A model generated the notes under the pieces. It saw only the letters and a list, made by a program, of their open reading frames with translations. It ran no database searches and had not been told where the DNA came from. Shown one piece after another: positions 47,884 to 56,523 of a stretch of 64,000 bases of DNA. The stretch covers positions 186,001 through 250,000 of the forward strand of contig NZ_LZFW01000002.1 in the NCBI RefSeq assembly GCF_001676025.1, written 5' to 3'. A program made the position numbers and the translations under genes. Within the stretch, counting starts at the first letter, position 1; each line of letters begins with the position of its first letter. The DNA comes from Vibrio sp. UCD-FRSSP16_30 (GTDB lineage: Bacteria > Pseudomonadota > Gammaproteobacteria > Enterobacterales > Vibrionaceae).

Positions 47884-48762
47884 TTAAATCGCATAACAAG
47901 CAGTACACTCTTCCACAGAAAACCGCTCTCTACCTTGTAGATTGAGCACATGGTTTTGCCCAGCTTCTAACCCCATTTGATAACCAATATCGAGTAATTG
48001 CCTTTTACGTGTCAAACGCTTCACAGGGAAGTTCTCTGGCGGCGCAATCACGCGGATGGTTGCATCAGTAGGAGGAAAGCGAATAAACTCCAGTACCTGA
48101 TTGTATCGTATGGCTCGGGTTGTTAATGTTTCTGCCACCTTTGGCGTCTCTCTCAATAAACGCTTCATCAACCAATGGCTCTTAGATTCTGGCATGTTGT
48201 AAGACAAAGGGTGAGACAGAATCACCGTAATATCACGGGCGCCGCGTCGATACGCTTCTTTTACCGGGATTGAATCCGCTACCGCACCATCGGTAAAACA
48301 GCTACCAGAGAAACACGCACTGCCTTTATAAGCGATAGGCAAGGCGGTTGTTGCCTCTATCACCCCAGACATATTTTGCCGAGAAACCTGAAAGTATCGA
48401 GCCACTCCAGATTCGATATCCGTGGTAGCCGCGTAAAAAGGAATGGAGTTAAATAACGCATCCAGATCAATGGGATACTTATCCATAGAGGCATCACTTA
48501 ACCATTTCACATCCGTTAAGTTACCACCTCTAGCAAAACGAGACAGACTATAAAAATCTTTTGAGGTCGCAAGCTCGGTAATGATTTTGTAATTTCTATG
48601 CTTACTTTGTGCAAGAAACCCTAATAGATTAGACGCCCCAGCGGACACGCCAATTGCAAAATCAAAAGGCAAATGCTCATAATCTAAATAAGCATCCAGC
48701 ACACCCGCAGCAAAAATACCACGCATTGCCCCACCTTCTACCACCAACGCTTTTTTATTCAC
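47884..48762 (-). CDS. Patatin-like phospholipase
   Basis: 292 residues. Patatin catalytic elements: oxyanion glycines EGGAMRGIFAAGVL (residues 9-22), nucleophile Ser in GVSAGAS (GxSxG, near 41), and the Asp in TDGAVAD (near 158). It resembles E. coli YjjU in length and layout. No signal peptide or membrane helix is evident, so it is probably cytoplasmic and acts on glycerophospholipids or acyl esters. It is convergent with the pilin-like gene, with only 30 bp between. Confidence 0.88.
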   Translation of the reverse strand: MNKKALVVEGGAMRGIFAAGVLDAYLDYEHLPFDFAIGVSAGASNLLGFLAQSKHRNYKIITELATSKDFYSLSRFARGGNLTDVKWLSDASMDKYPIDLDALFNSIPFYAATTDIESGVARYFQVSRQNMSGVIEATTALPIAYKGSACFSGSCFTDGAVADSIPVKEAYRRGARDITVILSHPLSYNMPESKSHWLMKRLLRETPKVAETLTTRAIRYNQVLEFIRFPPTDATIRVIAPPENFPVKRLTRKRQLLDIGYQMGLEAGQNHVLNLQGRERFSVEECTACYAI

Positions 48763-48902
48763 AATAATGTATCTCTAAACCCAACTGCGCATAGAATAGT
48801 TCACAATTTAGAAGGAGAATAATCGCTAGTAATTATTGGTTTGATAGGTGGAAGTTATCGCAAGTGCACCACTAGACTCAATGAACCTTATTGCATTAAG
48901 TT

Positions 48903-49655
48903 CTACTTATCGATTTTTCTTAATAGATCTTTTATTTCACTAAGCTCATTTTTTAAAAACGATATTTCGCCCATCAACTGATCGTTATTATCACTAGCCA
49001 TTTCGTCAACGAAAATTGCATTAGCTAACGATAGAGCGATAAACCCTCCTAACACTAGAACCATAATGACAAATGCATTTACAGAGTAATATACATACGG
49101 TTGATTAAGAGCCTTTGCTGCTTCTGGAACTGCCCCCCAATTTTCTACCGTAAATATGCCAAAAATAGTATTCATAGATCGCAACGGATCACCAAAATAT
49201 TCAGGAATAATATTGGAAAATAAAGTAAAGCCTAATAAAGAAAAAAATGTTAATTGTATACCTAATAAAATCAACACTGCTTTTGAAGCTTTAATACCAC
49301 GAATAAGACCATTTACAATATGCTCGGTATCAGGCATTAATCTTATTACTTTTATGAGAGATATCATCCTAAATATCCGAAGGTATACGACACTCCCAAT
49401 AGCTTCTGTTGGAGAGAACAAGAAAGCTAAGCTTATAAGGACTATGGACAAATCAAATTTATTACCTAACGAAGATATATATACATGCCAAGTGTTTTTC
49501 TTTATCTTAAAAAACACTTCAAAAATAAAGTAAACTATTACAAGCCAATTAAGTATATGTATTATAATTGAATTACTATAACTACTAAGGAATGCGAGGA
49601 TTACAGATAATATAATGACAATTGAGCTGTATCTTGGTTCAGTGAAATATTTCAT
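48903..49655 (-). CDS. One-domain voltage-gated-type cation channel
   Basis: 250 residues with an ion-transport domain: S1-S4 at about 11-107, S4 being LRIFRMISLIKVIRLMP with four spaced Arg/Lys. S5 is near 123-148, the pore loop FTVENWG at 168-174, and S6 near 190-216. The C-terminal 222-250 helix looks like a coiled coil for tetramer assembly. The layout matches bacterial sodium channels (NaChBac filter TLESW), with TVENW here. Clearly more AT-rich than the surrounding core genes. A hairpin ends just 6 bp before the start, and no Shine-Dalgarno is close. Confidence 0.82.
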   Translation of the reverse strand: MKYFTEPRYSSIVIILSVILAFLSSYSNSIIIHILNWLVIVYFIFEVFFKIKKNTWHVYISSLGNKFDLSIVLISLAFLFSPTEAIGSVVYLRIFRMISLIKVIRLMPDTEHIVNGLIRGIKASKAVLILLGIQLTFFSLLGFTLFSNIIPEYFGDPLRSMNTIFGIFTVENWGAVPEAAKALNQPYVYYSVNAFVIMVLVLGGFIALSLANAIFVDEMASDNNDQLMGEISFLKNELSEIKDLLRKIDK

Positions 49656-49661
49656 ATTAAA

Positions 49662-49681
49662 AAGGGAGCGTGACCTCCCTT
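49662..49681 (-). terminator. Hairpin between the nuclease and channel genes
   Basis: AAGGGAG / CTCCCTT stem with a 6-base loop; on the minus strand TTTAAT follows. It would terminate the nuclease transcript, and lies immediately upstream of the channel start codon. Confidence 0.7.
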
Positions 49682-49689
49682 ACTCATAA

Positions 49690-50775
49690 TTATTCGTATT
49701 TAGATGCTTGTTTAAGCAAAACATCAGACAGGTTATATATATCATCTAATGTTTCTATTGGATGACGAACTTCTTTTTTATCTTCGCCTATAACACCAAG
49801 ATATTTTTGCTTGGCATTAAAATGCAATCTACACAAAGGCTTACGGTTGTTGTCATCGAGTAGGATACCAAAGTAGCTTTGAGTATCTCTTGCAGTGATA
49901 CGTGAAACATCTAGTTTTGCACGTAGAATAGCCTTAACTATATTAAAACCATCTGTTTCTTCATCTGTTGTCACTACTTTTGATTTACTATCTTCTAATG
50001 CTTCTGTTGTTATTTCAGTATCTAATTCAGGAGTTTTTACTGTAACCGCAATATCATCATTAGTACCAATAGCTGATTTTAACCTATCATTGATACTATC
50101 ATTTAAAAACTGTTTTAATGCTTTAGATGTAATTTCTAAGAATTGAGCTTTAACCTTTGCAGTTTGAACACCCTCATAAACCTTTGAAGTGAAAAACTTA
50201 ACAAAATCTTCTTCAGGGTTTTTAAACTGTTCTTGAAGTGCTTTTTTAATTTGATTGAGGTATTTAAGCTCACCAGCAGCATCAACAACGGAATCAACGT
50301 CAAAAGATGACTTAGTTAGCTTCTTAACTTCAGGAACAATATGCTCATCAATATCTGACATGTTAAGAATTAAGAAAGGTTTTTCATCCATTTTATTTGG
50401 GGCATCTAAATCAGTATAAAACTCGTATACTTCACCATTTGTCAGAATCGCAATTCGAGCATTAGTTACAGAGAAGTAGCGGAATAATTGACTTGCATGT
50501 TTAGTAGATAATTTTTCACCAAATTTTTTACATTCGATTAGAATTTGTACTTCACCATCTTTAAGGAGTGCATAATCAACCTTTTCTCCCTTTTTAGTAC
50601 CAGTATCAGCATTAAACTCAGGAACCACCTCTGTTGGGTCAAAAACATCATAGCCAAGAACTGAATGTAAGAATGGCATTATCAAAGCATTCTTTGTCGC
50701 CTCTTCTGTTTCTAGTCTTGAACCAGTTTGTGCTATTTTTTTAGATAGCCCCTGTAATCGTTCAATAAAATCCAT
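49690..50775 (-). CDS. Solo HsdR_N-type PD-(D/E)XK nuclease-like protein
   Basis: 361 residues. The N-terminal domain matches the type I restriction R-subunit N-terminal fold: EEATKNALIMPFLHSVLGYDVFDP, then Asp68 in KVDYAL and Glu81-x-Lys83 in LIECKK, a PD-(D/E)XK centre. There is no helicase part, and no HsdM or HsdS gene nearby. The middle (about 185-280) is charged; the C-terminal about 80 residues contain DTQSYFGILLDDNNRKPLCRLHFN, often attached to such solo proteins. AT-rich. It could be a stand-alone defence nuclease; the target is unknown. Confidence 0.8.
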   Translation of the reverse strand: MDFIERLQGLSKKIAQTGSRLETEEATKNALIMPFLHSVLGYDVFDPTEVVPEFNADTGTKKGEKVDYALLKDGEVQILIECKKFGEKLSTKHASQLFRYFSVTNARIAILTNGEVYEFYTDLDAPNKMDEKPFLILNMSDIDEHIVPEVKKLTKSSFDVDSVVDAAGELKYLNQIKKALQEQFKNPEEDFVKFFTSKVYEGVQTAKVKAQFLEITSKALKQFLNDSINDRLKSAIGTNDDIAVTVKTPELDTEITTEALEDSKSKVVTTDEETDGFNIVKAILRAKLDVSRITARDTQSYFGILLDDNNRKPLCRLHFNAKQKYLGVIGEDKKEVRHPIETLDDIYNLSDVLLKQASKYE

Positions 50776-51129
50776 AGCCTTACCTTTTTAATTTAGACAG
50801 CAATTGGCACATAATACCAAATGAATAATAATCGTCTAGGAACCAGCTTTGAAAATTTAACAAATTCCGATTGTAAACTTTGATTTATCATCAATAAAAG
50901 GCGTGTGAACTAAAACCAACCTTAACCCACTACAACTTAGTAGTACTAACTTTACTTATGTAAGTTTATGATTTTTATCGTTTGTAGCGGTATTGCTACT
51001 TTCTTGAGTTCTGAATCGATATAAAATGAAGTTTGAGAAACGTCAGAATTAATTAAACCTATTCAATAGAGGAAGCGTTCATCACAAACAGAGAGGCAGA
51101 TGTCATGCTTTGGTTTCCCCAGATACAAC
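50776..51129. other. Intergenic region upstream of the solo nuclease gene
   Basis: About 350 AT-rich bases between the nuclease start and the tRNA-Leu terminator. I see no gene and no repeat longer than background. It presumably holds the nuclease promoter, but I could not pick hexamers with confidence. No copy of the tRNA-Leu 3' end, which would suggest an integration site, is visible. Confidence 0.5.
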
Positions 51130-51155
51130 AAAGCCCCGACAGAAGTCGAGGCTTT
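51130..51155 (-). terminator. tRNA-Leu terminator
   Basis: AAAGCCCCGAC / GTCGAGGCTTT stem with one internal mismatch, loop of four. It lies 13 bp beyond the tRNA CCA end on the minus strand. Confidence 0.75.
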
Positions 51156-51167
51156 ATCATTAAATAA

Positions 51168-51252
51168 TGGTACCGGTAGGCGGACTTGAACCGCCACGCC
51201 CGAAGGCAACGGATTTTGAATCCGTCGTGTATACCAATTTCACCATACCGGC
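51168..51252 (-). tRNA. tRNA-Leu (CAA)
   Basis: 85 nt with encoded CCA and a long variable arm. The anticodon loop TTCAAAA gives CAA. Acceptor GCCGGTA/TACCGGT. A lone tRNA between the accessory block and the RDD/lptG genes. Confidence 0.95.
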
Positions 51253-51443
51253 ACGGTGTACCTTTGAGGTACGTTTTGCATTATACGGAACAGGCGATGC
51301 CGTGCAAGGGTAAATATTACAATTATGATTCGTTCGAATGTTTTTTAGGCATGAACCCCTCTTTTTTGCACTGTAACGCTTTGCAGGTGGCTGACAAATG
51401 GATATTCTGACGCCCAAAATAGTCTAATTAGAATATATAACGT

Positions 51444-51920
51444 ATGAACGCTCAAAATTCTTTACCTAAAGCTGGGTTAATGCGACGTCTCGGAGCTTGG
51501 GTTTACGATGCTCTTATCATTATTGCCGTGTTGATGATGGCGGCAGGTCTGGTTGTGGCTGTCTTTGAAGCCTTGGTTGCAGCAGGCGTGATGAACTATG
51601 GTCAATATATCGATGCCAGCGATTATCTCACCAATCATCCTACCTGGAGTGTATTGTTTAGTTTGTATCTGGCGTCGGTCTGGATTGGTTTCTTTGTGTT
51701 CTTTTGGACAAAAGCCGGTCAAACACTGGGTATGAGAGCTTGGAAGCTTAAAGTACAAAACAGTGACGGTTCACTGATTAGCGTAACTCAAGCGTGCATT
51801 CGCGTGGCGACATCAGCCTTTGGTTTAAGTAACCTTTGTGCGCCTATCGATCCTCATAATCGTGGTTTTCACGATATATGGGCGAAGACGGAAGTTGTGG
51901 TGTTACCTAAAGCTCGCTAG
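51444..51920 (+). CDS. RDD family membrane protein
   Basis: 158 residues. The RDD signature is AGLMRRLGAWVYDALIII (residues 10-27), followed by a membrane segment, a second near 70-90, and the family's GQTLGMRAWKLKV motif (near 97). The function is unknown; some RDD proteins act in ion or solute transport. Convergent with lptG, an arrangement common in Vibrio. A shared terminator separates them. Confidence 0.88.
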   Translation: MNAQNSLPKAGLMRRLGAWVYDALIIIAVLMMAAGLVVAVFEALVAAGVMNYGQYIDASDYLTNHPTWSVLFSLYLASVWIGFFVFFWTKAGQTLGMRAWKLKVQNSDGSLISVTQACIRVATSAFGLSNLCAPIDPHNRGFHDIWAKTEVVVLPKAR

Positions 51921-51946
51921 AGAATCTTAATAATACTCCGCAAATA

Positions 51947-51973
51947 AAAAGGAAGGCGCAATGCCTTCCTTTT
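51947..51973. terminator. Bidirectional terminator between RDD gene and lptG
   Basis: AAAAGGAAGGC (51947-51957) pairs with GCCTTCCTTTT (51963-51973). A and T runs on both sides allow termination in both directions. Confidence 0.9.
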
Positions 51974-52001
51974 ATGTTTTTACTTTTGCTTAATCTGCTA
52001 T

Positions 52002-53072
52002 TTAGAGCTTTCGCCTTAGCAGTATAATCGCCACTAGCATAAAGGCGACACTTGGGGCTAATGCCCCCCACATCGGCGGGATTTGATACACCACACTTAA
52101 TGGTCCAAAAAATTCTGACGATATGTAGAACGAGAATCCGGCAATGACGCCTGATAGTATTCTCGCTCCCATGGTCACACTACGCAGTGGGCCAAACACA
52201 AACGACAATGCCAGCATCATCATGACCGCAATGGATAATGGTTGCGTTATTTTACGCCAGAAGGCTAATTCGTAGCGCGAGGCATCTTGTTCTGAGTCTT
52301 TCAAATACGTTACATAGCCGTATAGACCAGTAAGTGATAACTCCTCTGGTTTCACGGTCACTATCTCTAACCGGTCAGGTTCTAGAGTGGTTTTCCATGC
52401 CAGCGTATCTTCTTTTTTCTTACTTATTTCGGTTTCGTTGGTGTAGAGCGTGGTCGTTACATGTTTAAGCTGCCACGTTTTATCACCAATATAATCAGCA
52501 CTTTGGGCAAAGATACTTCTCATTAATTCTTTTTGTTTATCGTATTCCCAGATGTTGATGGCTTTGAGTTTTTGCTCATTAACGTTGCCGATATAAATAA
52601 AGTCATCGCCATCTTTTGCCCAAACACCAGTACGTGTAGACACCATGTGACCACCAGAAATAGACATGGTGCGTAAATCACGAGCCATTTTCTGCGCTTG
52701 TGGTGCGCCCCACTCGCCTAGCAACATCACCAATAGCATCAAAGGTAGTGCTGTTTTTAGCACTGACATACCAATGTCTACTTTGGAATAACCTGCCGCT
52801 TGCATAACGGTCAGTTCTGAGCTGGTAGCCAGTGTGCCAAGAGCAATCAATGCACCTAACAGCGCCGCCATAGGGAAAAACAGTTCAATATCACGAGGCA
52901 CACTCAGCAAGACAAAATAAAGCGCGTGCAACAAATCGTAAGTGCCTCGCCCAACTTTGCGCAGTTGCTCTACATACTTAATGATGCCAGATAGGCCCAC
53001 CAGCGTAACCAAACAAATACTGGTAGTGGCGATGATGGTTCTGCCTATGTATAAATCGAGAATCTTAAACAC
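52002..53072 (-). CDS. lptG: LPS export permease LptG
   Basis: 356 residues (E. coli 360), YjgP/YjgQ family. Membrane helices lie near residues 12-35, 60-90 and 100-120, with three more near 270-355; a periplasmic beta-jellyroll lies between. With LptF and LptB2 it extracts LPS from the inner membrane and passes it to LptC/A. ILDLYIGRTI at the N-terminus and RRKL at the C-terminus match LptG. Its start directly follows the lptF stop with no gap, so the two are translationally coupled. Confidence 0.95.
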   Translation of the reverse strand: MFKILDLYIGRTIIATTSICLVTLVGLSGIIKYVEQLRKVGRGTYDLLHALYFVLLSVPRDIELFFPMAALLGALIALGTLATSSELTVMQAAGYSKVDIGMSVLKTALPLMLLVMLLGEWGAPQAQKMARDLRTMSISGGHMVSTRTGVWAKDGDDFIYIGNVNEQKLKAINIWEYDKQKELMRSIFAQSADYIGDKTWQLKHVTTTLYTNETEISKKKEDTLAWKTTLEPDRLEIVTVKPEELSLTGLYGYVTYLKDSEQDASRYELAFWRKITQPLSIAVMMMLALSFVFGPLRSVTMGARILSGVIAGFSFYISSEFFGPLSVVYQIPPMWGALAPSVAFMLVAIILLRRKL

Positions 53073-54173
53073 TTACGAGGCCCTCTTCTGGCGTAGTTTA
53101 TCTTTCCAGCGCCTGACCGGCAGACTATCAATCGAGTTGAGAATAATACCCACCATCAATAAGGCTATATTCATCGGCCACATGCCAACCACCTCCGAGA
53201 TCTTACCTTCTTCGATTGCTGATTTTGCGGCGCTTATCGCCATAAAGTAGGCAAGATAAAACAAGATAGCAGGCCCCATTTTAGCAAAGCGCCCCTGCCT
53301 TGGGTTTACCGCAGACAACGGAATAACCACCAGCGTAAGAAGCGGAATACAGATAATTAAACTAATCCGCCAATGCAGCTCCGCTTTGGCTTTTTTATCA
53401 GGGTTATTAAACAGTTGTATTGTTGGTACGGCTTCGTAATCTCGACCTTTTGGCTTCACTTCTCGCTGACCGATGAGCGCGTCATACTCGTTAAAGTCGG
53501 TTCTCATATAATCAAGCTGAGTAGGTATCCCTTCAAATCGAGTACCACTTTGCAGGGTTAAGATTTGACGACCATCGGATAGCTCTTTCGCCACACCTGA
53601 GTCGGCAAATGCCACGCTTGGACGAATTGAACCTTCGCCTACCGTTTGCGCTACAAAAACATTGGTCAGCTTTTTATCTTTTAATTCATCAATAAAGACA
53701 ACCGCAGTGCCATCAGGCGTACTTTGGAATTGCCCTTTTTGTAACAGTTCAACACTGGTTTCGGCAGCCAGTTGATCCATTATTTGAGCAACTTTATCTT
53801 GAGACCAAGGGGAAAAGTACAATGAGTTGAATGCAGCAACACCAGAGGTAATAACCGCCAGATATAAAGCAGCTTGAATGAGAAATTTGTTCCCAATTCC
53901 GGTTGCATTCATCACGGTTATCTCACTTTCGGCATACAAACGGCCAAAAGTAAGCAAAATACCTATGTATAAACTAAGAGGTAACATTAACAGCCCCATT
54001 GCAGGCATGTTTAAGCCAACCACAGTCATAATTAACCGGGCTGGAATGTCACCGTTTGAGGCATCGGCCAACACACTGATAAACCTTTGACTAAGAAAGA
54101 TTAAAAACAGTACGAAAAAGATGGCCAGCTGACTCTTGATTGTCTCGCGGATCAAATATCTAACAATAATCAC
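53073..54173 (-). CDS. lptF: LPS export permease LptF
   Basis: 366 residues (E. coli 366). IIVRYLIRETIKSQLAIFFVLFLIF is the first helix. Further helices lie near 55-80 and 100-120, then a periplasmic domain and three helices near 270-355, with NPRQGRFAKMGPAILFYLAY typical of LptF. Partner of LptG. Divergent from pepA across 218 bp, the standard gammaproteobacterial pepA/lptFG arrangement. Confidence 0.95.
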   Translation of the reverse strand: MIIVRYLIRETIKSQLAIFFVLFLIFLSQRFISVLADASNGDIPARLIMTVVGLNMPAMGLLMLPLSLYIGILLTFGRLYAESEITVMNATGIGNKFLIQAALYLAVITSGVAAFNSLYFSPWSQDKVAQIMDQLAAETSVELLQKGQFQSTPDGTAVVFIDELKDKKLTNVFVAQTVGEGSIRPSVAFADSGVAKELSDGRQILTLQSGTRFEGIPTQLDYMRTDFNEYDALIGQREVKPKGRDYEAVPTIQLFNNPDKKAKAELHWRISLIICIPLLTLVVIPLSAVNPRQGRFAKMGPAILFYLAYFMAISAAKSAIEEGKISEVVGMWPMNIALLMVGIILNSIDSLPVRRWKDKLRQKRAS

Positions 54174-54391
54174 GCTAAAGTCCCTATAAGCTTGGATGCA
54201 AAACTTGTATTTTCACAGGAATCGCTATAATTTCTGGTTGAAGCTTTAATTTTTCAAATTTTCTGACTAATCGATAATCAATTAACTTGCTTTACTTATT
54301 GAGTAAACATAGCTGTTGACTAAGATTCAACAAGTTAAGCAGGCATTATCTAACATTTATTGTGGTTTGTCTTCAGGATGTAGGAGTAGGC

Positions 54392-55900
54392 ATGGAGTTC
54401 AGTGTAAAAAGTGGTAGCCCAGAGAAGCAACGCAGTGCTTGTATTGTTGTTGGAGTCTTTGAGCCTCGCCGTCTTTCACCGGTTGCAGAGCAACTAGATA
54501 AAATCAGTGATGGCTATCTTAGCTCGCTGTTGCGTAGAGGCGATTTAGAAGGTAAACCAGGACAAATGCTGCTATTGCATCAAGTACCTGGGGTTCTTTC
54601 AGAACGTGTTCTGTTAGTAGGTTGTGGTAAAGAGCGTGAGCTTGGCGAACGCCAATATAAAGAAATCATTCAAAAAACCATCAGCACGCTAAACGAAACA
54701 GGTTCTATGGAAGCAGTCTGCTTCCTTACCGAGCTTCACGTTAAAGGCCGCGATACGTACTGGAAAGTGCGCCAAGCGGTAGAAGCGACTCATGATGGTC
54801 TTTACACTTTCGACCAATTTAAGAGTAATAAGCCAGAAACTCGTCGTCCGCTGCGTAAATTGGTATTTAATGTACCGACTCGCCGTGAACTCAACATTGG
54901 CGAACGCGCAATCAACCATGGTTTGGCCATTGCATCCGGTGTTTCTGCATCGAAAGATCTTGGCAACATGCCACCTAACGTGGCAAACCCAGCCTACCTT
55001 GCTTCTCAAGCGCGTCGCTTAGCCGATGACTATGAGACAGTCACCACTAAAATTATTGGTGAGCAAGAAATGGAAAAACTGGGTATGACTTCATACCTTG
55101 CAGTAGGTCGTGGTTCGCATAACGAATCTATGATGTCGGTAATTGAATATAAAGGTAATCCAGATTCAACCGCTAAACCGATTGTATTGGTTGGTAAGGG
55201 TCTTACCTTTGATTCAGGCGGTATTTCACTAAAACCAGGCGATGGCATGGATGAAATGAAATACGATATGTGTGGTGCGGCAAGTGTCTTTGGCACAATG
55301 AAAGCACTGGCTAAACTGAACTTGCCTATCAATGTTGTGGCAATTCTTGCTGGCTGTGAAAACATGCCCGGTAGCAACGCATACCGCCCAGGTGACATTT
55401 TAACCACTATGTCTGGTCAAACAGTTGAAGTGCTTAATACTGATGCTGAAGGTCGCTTAGTGCTATGTGATGCATTAACTTACGTTGAGCGTTTTGAACC
55501 TGATTGTGTGGTTGATGTCGCCACGCTGACTGGTGCGTGTGTGATTGCCCTTGGTCATCACATCAGTGGTGTACTTTCAAACCACAACCCTCTTTCTCAT
55601 GAGCTAGTCAATGCTTCTGAGCAATCGGGTGACCGTGCTTGGCGTCTACCTATGGCAGACGAGTATCACGAGCAAATTGCTAGCCCATTTGCTGATATGG
55701 CAAACATTGGTGGTCGCCCAGCTGGCACTATCACTGCGGGCTGTTTCCTGTCTCGCTTTACCAAAAAGTATAACTGGGCTCACCTAGATATCGCTGGTAC
55801 AGCTTGGAAATCAGGTCAAGCGAAAGGCTCTACAGGTCGTCCTGTTTCTCTATTGGTTCAGTTCTTACTTAACCGTAGCGGACAAGAAAACGAAGAGTAA
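54392..55900 (+). CDS. pepA: Leucyl aminopeptidase A / PepA
   Basis: 502 residues from ATG 54392 ([20 protein letters not shown], as in E. coli, 503); GGAG 5 bases upstream decides this over the frame open at 54362. The C-terminal M17 domain holds the metal ligands: [10 protein letters not shown] (near 270), KYDMCGAA, and [12 protein letters not shown] (near 350). It cleaves N-terminal residues. E. coli PepA also binds DNA in Xer recombination and carAB regulation, so a link to the nearby pyrimidine and arginine genes is possible but not shown here. Confidence 0.97.
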   Translation: MEFSVKSGSPEKQRSACIVVGVFEPRRLSPVAEQLDKISDGYLSSLLRRGDLEGKPGQMLLLHQVPGVLSERVLLVGCGKERELGERQYKEIIQKTISTLNETGSMEAVCFLTELHVKGRDTYWKVRQAVEATHDGLYTFDQFKSNKPETRRPLRKLVFNVPTRRELNIGERAINHGLAIASGVSASKDLGNMPPNVANPAYLASQARRLADDYETVTTKIIGEQEMEKLGMTSYLAVGRGSHNESMMSVIEYKGNPDSTAKPIVLVGKGLTFDSGGISLKPGDGMDEMKYDMCGAASVFGTMKALAKLNLPINVVAILAGCENMPGSNAYRPGDILTTMSGQTVEVLNTDAEGRLVLCDALTYVERFEPDCVVDVATLTGACVIALGHHISGVLSNHNPLSHELVNASEQSGDRAWRLPMADEYHEQIASPFADMANIGGRPAGTITAGCFLSRFTKKYNWAHLDIAGTAWKSGQAKGSTGRPVSLLVQFLLNRSGQENEE

Positions 55901-55932
55901 TAGCCTAGCTGTCTATGCTAATCTAATAATCT

Positions 55933-55959
55933 AACGCCTCCTTCTTGGAGGCGCTTTTT
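55933..55959 (+). terminator. pepA terminator
   Basis: CGCCTCC (55935-55941) pairs with GGAGGCG (55947-55953), then CTTTTTA. It ends just before the holC RBS. Confidence 0.85.
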
Positions 55960-55972
55960 ATTGAGAGAGAAC

Positions 55973-56428
55973 ATGTCTGTTGCCACTTTTTATCTAATTG
56001 AGCCCAATAGTATTGCAGATTCAAAGCAAGGCTTTCAGAGTTATGTCTGCTACTTAATCAAGCACTTTACTCAGCAAGGTGCGCGAATTTATTTGAATGC
56101 CAAAGATAAACAAGATGCCGAGCAATGGGATGAGTTTCTTTTTCAATTAAGTGAAGCGGATTTTATTGCGCATAACCTTAGCGGTGAAGGGCCTTGGAAT
56201 TGCACAGCGGTAGAAATAGGCAGTGGTAACACTAATCTACACAGAACCCGTAATATCGTCATTAATCTAGCCGAAGATGATACAAACTTTGCGGGAATAG
56301 TGTCTCAAGTGGTAGACTTCGTGCCTTGTGATGAAAAAGCGAAGCATATCGCCCGAGAAAGGTATAAAATTTACCGACAAGCGGGTTATGAAATGCAGAC
56401 GATAACCATTGCAGAATCAGCTAAATAA
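55973..56428 (+). CDS. holC: DNA polymerase III chi subunit
   Basis: 151 residues (E. coli HolC 147). ATFYLIE at the N-terminus, then FTQQGARIYLNAKDKQDAEQWDEFLF and the RxRNIVINLAEDD-type strand are the family features. Chi binds psi (HolD) and SSB in the clamp-loader complex. ATG 55973 is preceded by GAGAGA; the TTG at 55961 is rejected as it lies in the terminator tail. The pepA-holC-valS order is the same as in E. coli. Confidence 0.93.
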   Translation: MSVATFYLIEPNSIADSKQGFQSYVCYLIKHFTQQGARIYLNAKDKQDAEQWDEFLFQLSEADFIAHNLSGEGPWNCTAVEIGSGNTNLHRTRNIVINLAEDDTNFAGIVSQVVDFVPCDEKAKHIARERYKIYRQAGYEMQTITIAESAK

Positions 56429-56523
56429 ACCAAACTTCATAGCTAAAGCATTTATCAACGGGCGGTTGATAAACCCTTAATTTATGCAGTTTGCCATCAA
56501 CTAATTATCCATGTAAGAGTATT

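Noticed and set aside
49690..50775. Complete type I restriction system
   Set aside because: Only the R-subunit N-terminal nuclease type is present; helicase, methylase and specificity genes are absent.
48903..51252. Integrated island at tRNA-Leu
   Set aside because: No integrase gene and no direct repeat of the tRNA 3' end are visible in the AT-rich block, so tRNA-targeted integration is not supported.
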